Source: an uncultured bacterium
GTDB taxonomy: Bacteria > Cyanobacteriota > Vampirovibrionia > Gastranaerophilales > Gastranaerophilaceae
Reading direction: 5' to 3'
Assembly (NCBI GenBank): GCA_900551915.1
Contig: URXT01000031.1
Coordinates: 1-21,147, forward strand
Length of the DNA: 21,147 nt
Part shown: positions 13,862-21,147 of the stretch, piece by piece
How positions within the stretch are numbered: the stretch's first letter is position 1
How the letters are laid out: each line of letters opens with the position of its first letter
Notes under the pieces: model-generated
The model's input: only the letters and a program-made list of their open reading frames with translations
What the model was told of the DNA's origin: nothing
Database searches by the model: none
Made by a program: the position numbers and the translations under genes

Positions 13862-14902
13862 ATGAAATCTCTTGTTTACAATAAGGACTTTGAAGGCGGT
13901 ATAAAGCTTTGCGACAGAAAGACGCCTGAAATAATCAACCCGAAAGACGCAATCGTTAAAGTAACACTTTCTTCAATTTGTACAAGCGATTTACATATTA
14001 TAAAAGGTTTTGTGCCGGCTGCCGAAAACAATATAATTCTCGGCCACGAATTTGTCGGAGAAGTTGTTGCGGCCGGCGAAGAGGTAAAAACCTTAAAAGT
14101 AGGCGACCGCGTAAGTGCAAATTGCGAAACCTTCTGCGGCGAATGTTTTTTCTGCAAACGAGGTTGCATAAACAACTGTCAAAACGGTGGATGGCTAATC
14201 GGCTGCCGCATTGACGGATGTCAGGCCGAGTATGTAAGAGTTCCTTATGCAGATAACGCGCTTACAAAACTTCCTGAAAATGTTTCTTATGAAAACGCAC
14301 TTTTTGTCGGAGATATTTTATCAAGCGGGTATTTCGGCGCGGAAATGTGCGAAATTAAAGAAGGTGACACGATTACAGTTATTGGAGCAGGCCCGGTCGG
14401 GCTTTGCGCGATGATGTGCGCAAAATACATGGGTGCAAAACAGATTATTGCAATCGACCCTGACGAAACCAGGTTACAAATCGCCAAAACACAAGGACTT
14501 GCGGATTTCACCTTCAACCCTCTCAAATCCGATATTCTCTCACAAGTAAAACATTTAACCGAAAACCGCGGCGCTGACGGGGTTATTGAATGCGCCGGGA
14601 CAAAAGAAACTTTTGAAATGAGCTGGAAAATCGCGCGCCCGAATGCAATAGTCGGCGTTGTTGCAATGTATGAAGAGGATTTGACCCTTCCGCTACCTTC
14701 AATGTACGGTAAAAATCTTACCTTCAAAACCGGCGGCGTTGACGCGGTTCATTGCAAAAAATTAGTGGAACTAATTTCAGAAAAGAAAATTTCAACTGAT
14801 TTTCTGATTACGCACAGGTTCAGGCTTGAAAACATTGTTGAAGCATACAAGCTTTTTGAACAAAAACCCCTGGGCTGTCTGAAAATCGCAATTGAAAGTT
14901 AA
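13862..14902 (+). CDS. Zinc-dependent medium-chain alcohol dehydrogenase
   Basis: Start at 13862, because TTGGAGG lies just before it; an in-frame ATG at 13835 overlaps the promoter. That gives 346 residues. The catalytic zinc site has Cys in SSICTSDLH and the GHEFVGEV motif. The structural zinc loop has four Cys (FCGECFFCKRGCINNC). A Rossmann motif GAGPVGLCAMM sits at about 170, with Asp after it (IAIDPDETR) indicating NAD rather than NADP. The closest broad groups are threonine/sorbitol/secondary-alcohol dehydrogenases; the substrate cannot be read. The gene appears to be a single unit, with no strong terminator seen after it. Confidence 0.92.
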   Translation: MKSLVYNKDFEGGIKLCDRKTPEIINPKDAIVKVTLSSICTSDLHIIKGFVPAAENNIILGHEFVGEVVAAGEEVKTLKVGDRVSANCETFCGECFFCKRGCINNCQNGGWLIGCRIDGCQAEYVRVPYADNALTKLPENVSYENALFVGDILSSGYFGAEMCEIKEGDTITVIGAGPVGLCAMMCAKYMGAKQIIAIDPDETRLQIAKTQGLADFTFNPLKSDILSQVKHLTENRGADGVIECAGTKETFEMSWKIARPNAIVGVVAMYEEDLTLPLPSMYGKNLTFKTGGVDAVHCKKLVELISEKKISTDFLITHRFRLENIVEAYKLFEQKPLGCLKIAIES

Positions 14903-14974
14903 AGCCCCAAACCCTCAAATTTTATCTGCACTAAATATAAAAGAACACATGGTTTGATTATATTTTACAGATAG

Positions 14975-14988
14975 TTTGATTATTTCGG
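14975..14988 (+). repeat. 14-bp repeat, left copy (inverted partner at 15703-15716)
   Basis: TTTGATTATTTCGG occurs here on plus and, perfectly inverted, at 15703-15716. A copy with one mismatch is at 15809-15822 and a partial one at 14953. The pair flanks the GNAT gene. The surrounding 14903-15185 stretch holds no gene I can support. Confidence 0.6.
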
Positions 14989-15185
14989 GCAAAATAAATT
15001 TAAAATGTTAAACAAATGAGCAAAGTTTTCATTAATACATTATTAATAAAACCCTGTTTTTAATACGGATTTCTTATAATATTCTATTTCATTGGGTACA
15101 TACGCATTAACTCTGAGAACAAAGCATTATCCCCCTATTTCCGACCTTTGTTTCGGTTTTGTATCAATTATGATATATTTAACTT

Positions 15186-15632
15186 ATGCAAATTAAAGAA
15201 ATAACTACGAATAAAAAAGATTATATGGATATTCTATTAATCGGCGATGAAGATAAAGCAATGATTAACAAATATCTGGAATCGTCAAAACTTTTTGCTT
15301 TGTACGATAATGATATCTTGACATCAATCTGTGCTGTTATGGAGATTGATAAGGAAACCGTTGAAATAAAAAATCTTGCAACTTATACGCAGTATCAAAA
15401 TAAAGGCTATGCCTCAGCATTGATTAATTTTGTCTGTAATAAATATAAAACAAATTTTAAATATTTAATCCTTGGAACCGGAGAAAATAACAATACCTTG
15501 AAATTCTATAAAAAACAAGGTTTTCAAGAAACTCACAGACTAAAAAACTTTTTTATTGATAACTACCCGCACCCAATTTTTGAAAATGAAAAGCGGTTGG
15601 TAGATATGATTTATTTAAAGAAAATTTTATAA
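15186..15632 (+). CDS. GNAT family N-acetyltransferase
   Basis: 148 residues with GNAT motif A clear: VEIKNLATYTQYQNKGYASALINF, in which Q-x-x-GYASAL is the acetyl-CoA pyrophosphate loop, then the motif B-like strand LILGTGENNNTLKFYKKQGF (NN...FYKKQGF) seen in single-domain acetyltransferases of Firmicutes. The substrate is unknown. No Shine-Dalgarno is visible: a TATGAT box at 15169-15174 lies 11 bases before the ATG, so the message may have almost no leader. The gene is more AT-rich than its neighbours and lies between inverted 14-bp repeats, which suggests acquisition. Confidence 0.88.
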   Translation: MQIKEITTNKKDYMDILLIGDEDKAMINKYLESSKLFALYDNDILTSICAVMEIDKETVEIKNLATYTQYQNKGYASALINFVCNKYKTNFKYLILGTGENNNTLKFYKKQGFQETHRLKNFFIDNYPHPIFENEKRLVDMIYLKKIL

Positions 15633-15690
15633 TATTCCAACCTTAAGAAAAAACTTCCGATTTTGTTTTAAAATTTTTAAAAGTTTGCGG

Positions 15691-15822
15691 AACTGGACTA
15701 TTCCGAAATAATCAAATTATCCGTATAGTTCAAATTTGGTGCGTATCTTACTGATAATATATAAATCTCAATCTATCCGTATAGTCCAGAAAAAGTCCAG
15801 TTTTCCAGTTTGATTATTTTGG
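15691..15822. repeat. Cluster of short repeats downstream of the GNAT gene
   Basis: Contains the inverted 14-mer (15703-15716), its near copy on plus (15809-15822), two copies of ATCCGTATAGT (about 15719-15729 and 15776-15786) and three TCCAG units (15785-15808). GGACTAT...ATAGTTC forms a loose inverted repeat. No coding potential is seen between 15633 and 15892. It could be a degraded insertion-sequence end or a recombination site. Confidence 0.45.
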
Positions 15823-15845
15823 TACAAATCTTAATTATTTTATAC

Positions 15846-15876
15846 AAAAAGAGCCTCTATTATCGAGACTCTTTTT
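15846..15876. terminator. Bidirectional terminator between GNAT and the skp-autotransporter operon
   Basis: AAAAAGAGCCTC / GAGACTCTTTTT pairs over 11 of 12 positions with a 7-base loop; T runs on both strands. Confidence 0.85.
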
Positions 15877-15892
15877 ATCCAATATAAAGCAA

Positions 15893-16360
15893 TTATTTCA
15901 CAATTTTTGAAATACTTGCAGTTATATCCTCTCCTCCGTATAAAACCACGCCCTTGGAAAGCACTAAATTATAGCTTTTAGCTTTGGCTTCAGCAGCTAT
16001 TGTTGCACTTATGCTTTTATCAATGGCTTGAAGCTTACCTGCGTAATTCTTTTTAATTGCTTCTTGTTTTTTTGCAAATTCAGCATCATATTTTTTAACA
16101 AGCTTTTCTTTGCCTTCTTTGGTTGATTGCTTTTGTACATCAGCTCTTACGGTTTCAAGCCATTTTTGGAGTTCTTGCATTTTTTCTTGCTGTTCCTTTT
16201 TTAATGCTTGTACTTGAGCAGATTTTTGAACTACTGCATTTACATCTACAACAGCTACCTTATAATTTGATGGAACATCTGACATTGCAAAATTATTGAT
16301 ACCAAGCCCCATAATAAATGCTGTTGCTGCAATTGTTAATGTTGTAATTTGTTTTTTCAT
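15893..16360 (-). CDS. Skp/OmpH-like periplasmic chaperone (copy 2, autotransporter operon)
   Basis: 155 residues: signal peptide (MKKQITTLTIAATAFIMGLG), OmpH start KVAVVDVNAVVQKSAQVQALK, a coiled coil (about 55-115) and the ending NLVLSKGVVLYGGEDITASI. It is a paralog of 6220-6681, with the same layout and the shared VLYGGEDIT block. AAGGAG lies 7 bases before the ATG. It follows the autotransporter by 51 bases on the same strand, so it is probably co-transcribed and likely helps carry that large barrel protein across the periplasm; that partnership is inferred. Confidence 0.9.
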   Translation of the reverse strand: MKKQITTLTIAATAFIMGLGINNFAMSDVPSNYKVAVVDVNAVVQKSAQVQALKKEQQEKMQELQKWLETVRADVQKQSTKEGKEKLVKKYDAEFAKKQEAIKKNYAGKLQAIDKSISATIAAEAKAKSYNLVLSKGVVLYGGEDITASISKIVK

Positions 16361-16411
16361 TTTTTTCTCCTTGTTAAATACAAAGTAGGAACTAACCTCT
16401 CTGCTACTATA

Positions 16412-19400
16412 CTATTTTATATTATTTAATGTTACTTGAGCTTTTGGTAACTCAGGAATACTACCACTAGCTTTTATAGGATTTGATTTAACTTTACCTA
16501 ATGCCCATCTGAAACCACATTGCAAGCCGACACCGTTTCTGCCGCCATTAGTAATATAAGCTTGCAAGAATCCTGTAAATCTTTCACCCCAGGATTTTCT
16601 AACACCCACACCGTATTTAACAAACGGATCAATTGAAAGATTTGGAAGTGATACATCATTAGCAGTGAAGTGAGTTCTATCCATAATATTCCATACAACG
16701 CTCACACCCGCATATGGTTGCCATCCATTTTTAAGATTACCAATGAATTTAATACCCGGTTCCAATTGAATAGCATGTAATGGATCTGAATCAATACTTA
16801 CACCTGCTGCGTTTCTATAATCAAATGTGTTAATAAATGAATATGACATCAAGAAATTAGGTTGAATTATAAATTTACCTTTAGCAAGTTCAATGTTATA
16901 ACCAGTTTTTGATGCTATACCAGTCATTAACATTGCAAAGTCTTCACGACCAAACATTGTGCTTGCTTCGCCTGCATTAGCTCCAACATTTGCAGTTAAG
17001 CCAGTGAAGAAATTGCCTTTGTATGCCATACCAACAGCACCTAAAGTTCCGCCGTTTTGGTATATGCTAACACCATCATAAGATTGATGAGAGCCATTAT
17101 ATCCTCCATATACACTCCACATACCATCCCATCCATGACCTAAATCATAGAGTTCGGAATCCGCGCCAAAATATGAACCATAAGCCACATTGGATACTTT
17201 TGGACCGTTATTTAAAGGCACATTTTCAAATGTTGCATAAGGTCTAAACCATCCAGCTTTATTTTCATATTGACTGACTGTAGGATCAAATACTATGTTA
17301 TTGTTAGCAATTGAGGCATATTTATTACGCATCTTCATTGCTTGACGTTGTTCTTTTGTCATTAACATGTACATATCCATATTACGGAATGCGTTATCAT
17401 AAGCATTTAATTGATTTAAGTATCCGCCGAGTTGTGCTGCAACAGGAGCTGCCAATACAGAAGGGTTAAAGCTGTCATAGCCGCCTCCGCCAACAAGCCC
17501 AAAGTTAAACATAGCTGTTGTTGGATCATAATTTGCAGTATATTTATATATAGAACCATAAGTTATGTCACTTCCAGTGTATTGAATGGCACCAGCAAGA
17601 GCGTCTCTTACTGCACTATCCATGCCTTCACCTAATGGTGACATTGAGAAGGATTTTTGAGTTGTTGCACTTAATACGTTAATATTTGAGATATTAATGT
17701 TGTTTCCATTAGCCTCAAAATTATTTGCAGTTATTGTATCAAGTGTTTGATTTGCAAAGTTACCGTCAAGTCTTAAATCCAAATCGTTATTTAGTATAAG
17801 ATTTCCAAGATTTGTATTTTGAATTGCACCGTTTTGCAAACTCAAACCGCCACCATTAGCAACAAGTGAAGCAGCTTGAGACAAATCTCCCATTTGTCCC
17901 AGAGTTAAATATCCTGAGTTCAGATTTATTGTATTTGTGATTGAATTATTGATTGTCGAACTGCCGTTAACATTAACAACACCCGAGCCTTGTATTTTAT
18001 CGCTCAAAGTAACATTAGACAGGTTAATTGTTCCTTCGTTTGTTGCAAACAGGTCATCTTTAAATCCGTCAATGTTTTTTATGTTATTAAATGTGAGCGT
18101 ATTGCCGGCGTCGATTTTAGCACCTGCATTATCATTCCCTTTAATTTCGTTTCCTGCACCATTTGCGATAAGAGTTGAATCAATACCTGCCATTGTACCC
18201 AGTGCGGATGAAACTTCTTCGTCTTTTACCATTTGATATACTCTGTTTGATTCATTTCTTGTTGAAACTGCGCTTACAAGAGTTTCTTTACTTGAATGTA
18301 AAGCGCCGGTTGTTGAATCATAAGCAATATAATTATTTGAGTTTTCATTTGCTGCAAGTTCAATATTTTGACCTAAGCTGAGTTTATCCTTCAAATTGCT
18401 TGTTAAAGTATAATTATCAGCCGTACCGTTTGTCGAGGTTAAATCAACTTTGCTAAGGCTCAAATTACCGTTTACATCTGTTGAAGTTGAATCAAAAACA
18501 TCTCTCCAATCAATTTGCAAATTAACATTATCACCAGCAGCAATTACCAGATTATCCATATTTGTTGTTGCAGATAAACCGTTAATCAAGTTAATTGTTG
18601 AACCATTTTGAGCATTTACACTGCTTGCATTTGCAAACAATTCAGTTTGACCACTGCCAAGAGCCAATGTTGCATTTTCAAGAATATTAACCTCGCCTGT
18701 TAAAGTATTTTGAACATTTGATGTTACTGCATCAGAAATGTTAATTATGCCGTTTCCTGAAATAGCACTCGCAATAGTTCCGCCTTGAATATTGTAAGTA
18801 CCAGTATTATCAACAGTTCCAGTAATATTGTCAGCAGAAGAAGTTAATTCACCGTTATTAATAACAGCTTGTTCTATTTTTGCTGTGTTATTAACTTTAT
18901 CGGTAAATGTTGTAGTTCCTGAGCCTGAAATTGCTAATTTATTTTCAAGCGCAGAATCAACTCCGCCTTTTAAGTTCAAGTTACTGTTATTTGTCATACC
19001 GTCTGTTAAAGTGATTTGACCAACATTTGCTGTTAAATCACCTGTATTTGTTATCGAATTTTGCGAAATTATATTTGTGTTACCTGAAATATCATTCATA
19101 CCACTCAGGCTCAAATCACCAGTACCTAAAATATTGCTATTCAAGGTAAGTAAATTTGCCTCTAAAATTGCATTATTTGTTAATTCACCACTTACGGTTA
19201 CATTACCAGTGCCTGTAACATCATAAGCAAGTTTTCCGCCTGTAATTTCAAGTTCTGCTGCGTTTTGAACAGCACCGCCAATATTATCGGCTGAGGTTTT
19301 TAGCGATGAACCGCTTGTAATATCAATTGTTTGAGAAATTAAAGCATTATTTATAACATCGCCTAAAATTTGAGTTGTACCACCACCTGTTATAGCGTTA

Positions 19401-20614
19401 GCATTTTCTCCGCCTGTAAATTGTAAAGTACCGGCGTTTGTAACACCTGCACTTGTGATTAATTCGCTTGCATCAGTGTTAAGCGTTGCACCGTCTGCAA
19501 TTGATACTGTATTTTGTGCAATCGCACCGCTATTTGTGGTTGTTCCTGATACTATATTTGTTGAGCCGTTTCCTTCAATACCTTTTTCAAGAGTGTTTAC
19601 TCCTGCAAGGTTTAAAGTTCCTGCGTTTACAATATCTTTATTATTATTTTTAAATTCAATATTTGAAACATTTAATGTTCCATTATTTGTTAATGCGGTA
19701 TCAAAGTTTGTAATTGTACCTTGATTTGCTTCATCTTTACCGCTGACATTCAATGTATAGTCTTTTGCAACGGTAATACCGTCAAAGTCATTTGTTCCCT
19801 TGCCTGATAGGGTATGTTCATTAATATTCAAAGTCAGGGTTGTAGCACCTGCATCTCTATTAGTTGTACCGATTGCACCGTCTTGAGTTACAAAAGTATC
19901 TTCTGTTAGTGAGAAAGTGTTACCTGTAATTCCATCAGTACCATTGATAAATTTAGACAAACCAACAGTTGAAGCGGTTTTTGTAACATCTAATTTACCT
20001 GCAGCACCTAAATTGAATACGTATTCATAATTACCTGTATAGGTTGTAAGTGTACCATTATCAGCTCCGTTTAATTGGAATTGTATATTATTTGTATTTC
20101 CTTCTAAGTAAGTAATAATATTTTCTGTCAAACCTGTATTATTAGCATCAGATGTAACATTAACCGACGTAAGGTTCAAAATTGCACCTGATAGGGAATC
20201 TGCTGATGTAAGGATTTTATCTGTCTGACCGTCAGAAAGGCTTGAATCAATTTGCAAGTTAGCAATTCCTTCCAAGTTTTTAACCGTTAAAGTTGTATAA
20301 TTTTTCGAAGAATCCTGCATATTGATATTTTTATCATTTGCATTCAATGTGCCCTCAATTGTTCTATCATCTGCAAGAGTGATATCGTTTTGAAGAACGG
20401 TTGTACCGTTTCCTTTAATATCACTGGTTAATCCACCTTGAAGATTTAGAGTACCTTGGTTTTCAAAATTACCTGCCAATTTTGATAAATCGGAAGTAAC
20501 CTCTTGAGAAGCCAAGATATAATGCTCATGTACGGTAAAGAAGCAAGCAACCGAAAACAATAGATAGACCGCCAGCACTACACTATTCCGAACCAAAGAC
20601 CAAAAGATAAGCAT
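16412..20614 (-). CDS. Large autotransporter (type V secretion) with repetitive beta-helix passenger
   Basis: I place the start at the ATG 20614, giving 1400 residues; the frame is open to a TTG at 20743, which sits at the likely transcription start and is unlikely. Numbering from the TTG: signal segment about 45-78 (SVVLAVYLLFSVACFFTV), then a passenger of about 1050 residues, low in Cys, rich in Asn, Thr and Gly, with loose 50-60-residue repeats of the pattern N-x-G-x-L-x(3)-GG...I-x-G-x-G-x-T (e.g. FENQGTLNLQGG, VTNAGTLQFTGG, VDNTGTYNIQGG). That is the beta-helix style of AIDA/pertactin-like surface proteins. The translocator barrel begins at about 1163 (AGWFRPYATFENV) and its last strand, LQCGFRWAL, ends near 1415, followed by an unusual 28-residue tail. 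Function: surface display, perhaps adhesion. Confidence 0.88.
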   Translation of the reverse strand: MLIFWSLVRNSVVLAVYLLFSVACFFTVHEHYILASQEVTSDLSKLAGNFENQGTLNLQGGLTSDIKGNGTTVLQNDITLADDRTIEGTLNANDKNINMQDSSKNYTTLTVKNLEGIANLQIDSSLSDGQTDKILTSADSLSGAILNLTSVNVTSDANNTGLTENIITYLEGNTNNIQFQLNGADNGTLTTYTGNYEYVFNLGAAGKLDVTKTASTVGLSKFINGTDGITGNTFSLTEDTFVTQDGAIGTTNRDAGATTLTLNINEHTLSGKGTNDFDGITVAKDYTLNVSGKDEANQGTITNFDTALTNNGTLNVSNIEFKNNNKDIVNAGTLNLAGVNTLEKGIEGNGSTNIVSGTTTNSGAIAQNTVSIADGATLNTDASELITSAGVTNAGTLQFTGGENANAITGGGTTQILGDVINNALISQTIDITSGSSLKTSADNIGGAVQNAAELEITGGKLAYDVTGTGNVTVSGELTNNAILEANLLTLNSNILGTGDLSLSGMNDISGNTNIISQNSITNTGDLTANVGQITLTDGMTNNSNLNLKGGVDSALENKLAISGSGTTTFTDKVNNTAKIEQAVINNGELTSSADNITGTVDNTGTYNIQGGTIASAISGNGIINISDAVTSNVQNTLTGEVNILENATLALGSGQTELFANASSVNAQNGSTINLINGLSATTNMDNLVIAAGDNVNLQIDWRDVFDSTSTDVNGNLSLSKVDLTSTNGTADNYTLTSNLKDKLSLGQNIELAANENSNNYIAYDSTTGALHSSKETLVSAVSTRNESNRVYQMVKDEEVSSALGTMAGIDSTLIANGAGNEIKGNDNAGAKIDAGNTLTFNNIKNIDGFKDDLFATNEGTINLSNVTLSDKIQGSGVVNVNGSSTINNSITNTINLNSGYLTLGQMGDLSQAASLVANGGGLSLQNGAIQNTNLGNLILNNDLDLRLDGNFANQTLDTITANNFEANGNNINISNINVLSATTQKSFSMSPLGEGMDSAVRDALAGAIQYTGSDITYGSIYKYTANYDPTTAMFNFGLVGGGGYDSFNPSVLAAPVAAQLGGYLNQLNAYDNAFRNMDMYMLMTKEQRQAMKMRNKYASIANNNIVFDPTVSQYENKAGWFRPYATFENVPLNNGPKVSNVAYGSYFGADSELYDLGHGWDGMWSVYGGYNGSHQSYDGVSIYQNGGTLGAVGMAYKGNFFTGLTANVGANAGEASTMFGREDFAMLMTGIASKTGYNIELAKGKFIIQPNFLMSYSFINTFDYRNAAGVSIDSDPLHAIQLEPGIKFIGNLKNGWQPYAGVSVVWNIMDRTHFTANDVSLPNLSIDPFVKYGVGVRKSWGERFTGFLQAYITNGGRNGVGLQCGFRWALGKVKSNPIKASGSIPELPKAQVTLNNIK

Positions 20615-20635
20615 TTTGAGAAAATCTAAACTTTT

Positions 20636-20681
20636 GGATTTTCCTACAATGCCGACTACGGCGGAATCCCTCCCACTCCTT
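20636..20681 (-). promoter_or_regulatory. Leader hairpin with Shine-Dalgarno-like tract before the autotransporter
   Basis: On the minus strand AAGGAG and GGGAGG are followed by a hairpin: GGATT (20669-20665) with AATCC (20640-20636), and inside it GCCG-TAGT-CGGC (20662-20651). No ATG, GTG or TTG lies in frame at normal distance from the tract. The nearest ATG, 20614, has no good site of its own. Confidence 0.4.
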
Positions 20682-20743
20682 ATATCTTTCTTTCCGTATA
20701 CATTGAATTTGTATTTAGTAAATGCTATAATGTCCCTATTCAA

Positions 20744-20749
20744 ATTATA
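20744..20749 (-). promoter_or_regulatory. -10 box of the autotransporter operon
   Basis: Perfect TATAAT on the minus strand; no good -35 is seen, and that region lies in the presumed foreign segment. It places the transcription start near 20737. Confidence 0.4.
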
Positions 20750-20768
20750 AATGTGTTGAATTAGTTAC

Positions 20769-21011
20769 ATGTACATATTTTTTGTGCCGCATAAATACCC
20801 TGTTGAGGTTGTCGTTCTTTGTCCAGATGTGGAAACAATAAAAGGAAGGGAACGATACAGGGAGAAAACAGGCTATTCCGGCTTTACGGTTGAAACCTTA
20901 TACGATACATTTATGCAGACAACACCACGGATCGGCTTTTGGCTGGACAATTCCAACCAAACACCACAGCAGACAGCAGAAACCATTCTGAACGCCAGAA
21001 AGTCGGTATGA
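20769..21011 (+). pseudogene. Truncated P-loop kinase (AAA_33-like / phosphotransferase-like), C-terminal half only
   Basis: 80 residues that begin in the middle of a domain: VEVVVLCPDVETIKGRERYR, EKTGYSGFTVETLYDTF, PRIGFWLDNSNQTPQQTAETIL. This matches the second half of small P-loop kinases related to chloramphenicol-phosphotransferase-like proteins (strand, R-E-x2-R lid, then ...WLD...T...IL). The Walker A half is missing: an in-frame TGA lies four codons before the ATG, and no ribosome-binding site is present. GC content is clearly higher than in the resident genes. Likely a remnant of an element from Firmicutes, cut at about 20760. Confidence 0.65.
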
Positions 21012-21070
21012 TTGTTACATATAAGGGGAAGAAAAATTTCTTTTAGGTACTTTCTTTCCTAAAACTAATG

Positions 21071-21079
21071 TGATATAAT
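21071..21079 (+). promoter_or_regulatory. Extended -10 promoter of the tet-type leader
   Basis: TGA-TATAAT lies 30 bases before the leader ATG. The bases around it resemble, from memory, the promoter upstream of tet(M) in Tn916-like elements. Confidence 0.65.
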
Positions 21080-21108
21080 AGCATCATTCCAAAAAAGGAG
21101 TAAAAAAT

Positions 21109-21132
21109 ATGCGGCAAGGTATTCTTAAATAA
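21109..21132 (+). CDS. Seven-codon leader peptide (MRQGILK) of a tet(M)/tet(O)-class resistance gene
   Basis: AAAAAAGGAG sits 8 bases before an ATG that opens MRQGILK-stop. I recognise this short frame and its flanks as the leader found ahead of ribosomal-protection tetracycline resistance genes (tet(M), tet(O), tet(W) group), where it belongs to an attenuation region. The resistance gene itself would lie beyond the right edge of the window. Recognition is from memory and was not checked. Confidence 0.6.
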   Translation: MRQGILK

Positions 21133-21147
21133 AACTATAATCAAATA

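Noticed and set aside
17937..18236. Plus-strand frames opposite the autotransporter passenger
   Set aside because: They arise from the low-stop composition of the repetitive passenger and have no independent support.
1..21147. CRISPR array, tRNA or rRNA genes
   Set aside because: I saw no regularly spaced direct repeats with unique spacers and no tRNA or rRNA signature on either strand.

Overview
This AT-rich window comes from a diderm bacterium, most likely a gut member of the Gastranaerophilales (Vampirovibrionia/Melainabacteria, the non-photosynthetic relatives of Cyanobacteria). The lineage is inferred, not shown. It rests on the low GC, two Skp/OmpH periplasmic chaperones plus an autotransporter (so an outer membrane is present), a prepilin with a GFTLSEVLITLGVIG core, and a zinc-sensor/P-type ATPase pair arranged like cyanobacterial ziaR-ziaA.

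Layout. 59-6068 is mostly minus-strand metabolism: a U32 peptidase-family protein, an iron-type alcohol dehydrogenase, a YeiH-family membrane protein and phosphoglycerate kinase, with one small plus-strand two-helix membrane protein (1966-2307). 6220-7104 carries a Skp-like chaperone and a glyoxalase-I-like gene. 7174-7958 is a type IV prepilin-like gene whose reading frame is broken by a run of ten G (minus strand) next to its start. 8093-10312 is rpsR, an unknown 78-aa gene, ssb, rpsF and dapF. 10371-12807 is a zinc/cadmium P-type ATPase diverging from an SmtB/ZiaR-type repressor, with three operator palindromes between them. 13273-15632 holds ybaK, a zinc-dependent medium-chain dehydrogenase and a GNAT acetyltransferase flanked by short inverted repeats. 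15893-20614 is an autotransporter followed by a second Skp paralog. 20769-21147 is foreign: a truncated P-loop kinase fragment, then a promoter and 7-codon leader like those ahead of tet(M)/tet(O)-class ribosomal-protection genes, where the window stops.

The most interesting stretch is the gap between the zinc repressor and ybaK (12808-13272). It reads as an undescribed type I toxin-antitoxin locus. A minus-strand promoter drives an mRNA of about 195 nt with a near-perfect Shine-Dalgarno and a 24-residue single-helix hydrophobic peptide. A plus-strand consensus promoter inside the far end drives an antisense RNA of about 107 nt that ends at a strong terminator lying within the peptide gene. 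The mRNA also shows a 5' element that can mask the Shine-Dalgarno and a possible 5'-3' fold-back.

Other second-look items are the possibly phase-variable prepilin, the autotransporter-Skp operon with a C-terminal tail beyond the barrel, the unknown gene inside the S6-SSB-S18 operon, and the likely antibiotic-resistance island abutting the autotransporter promoter. Everything was read by eye; no database search or folding software was used.
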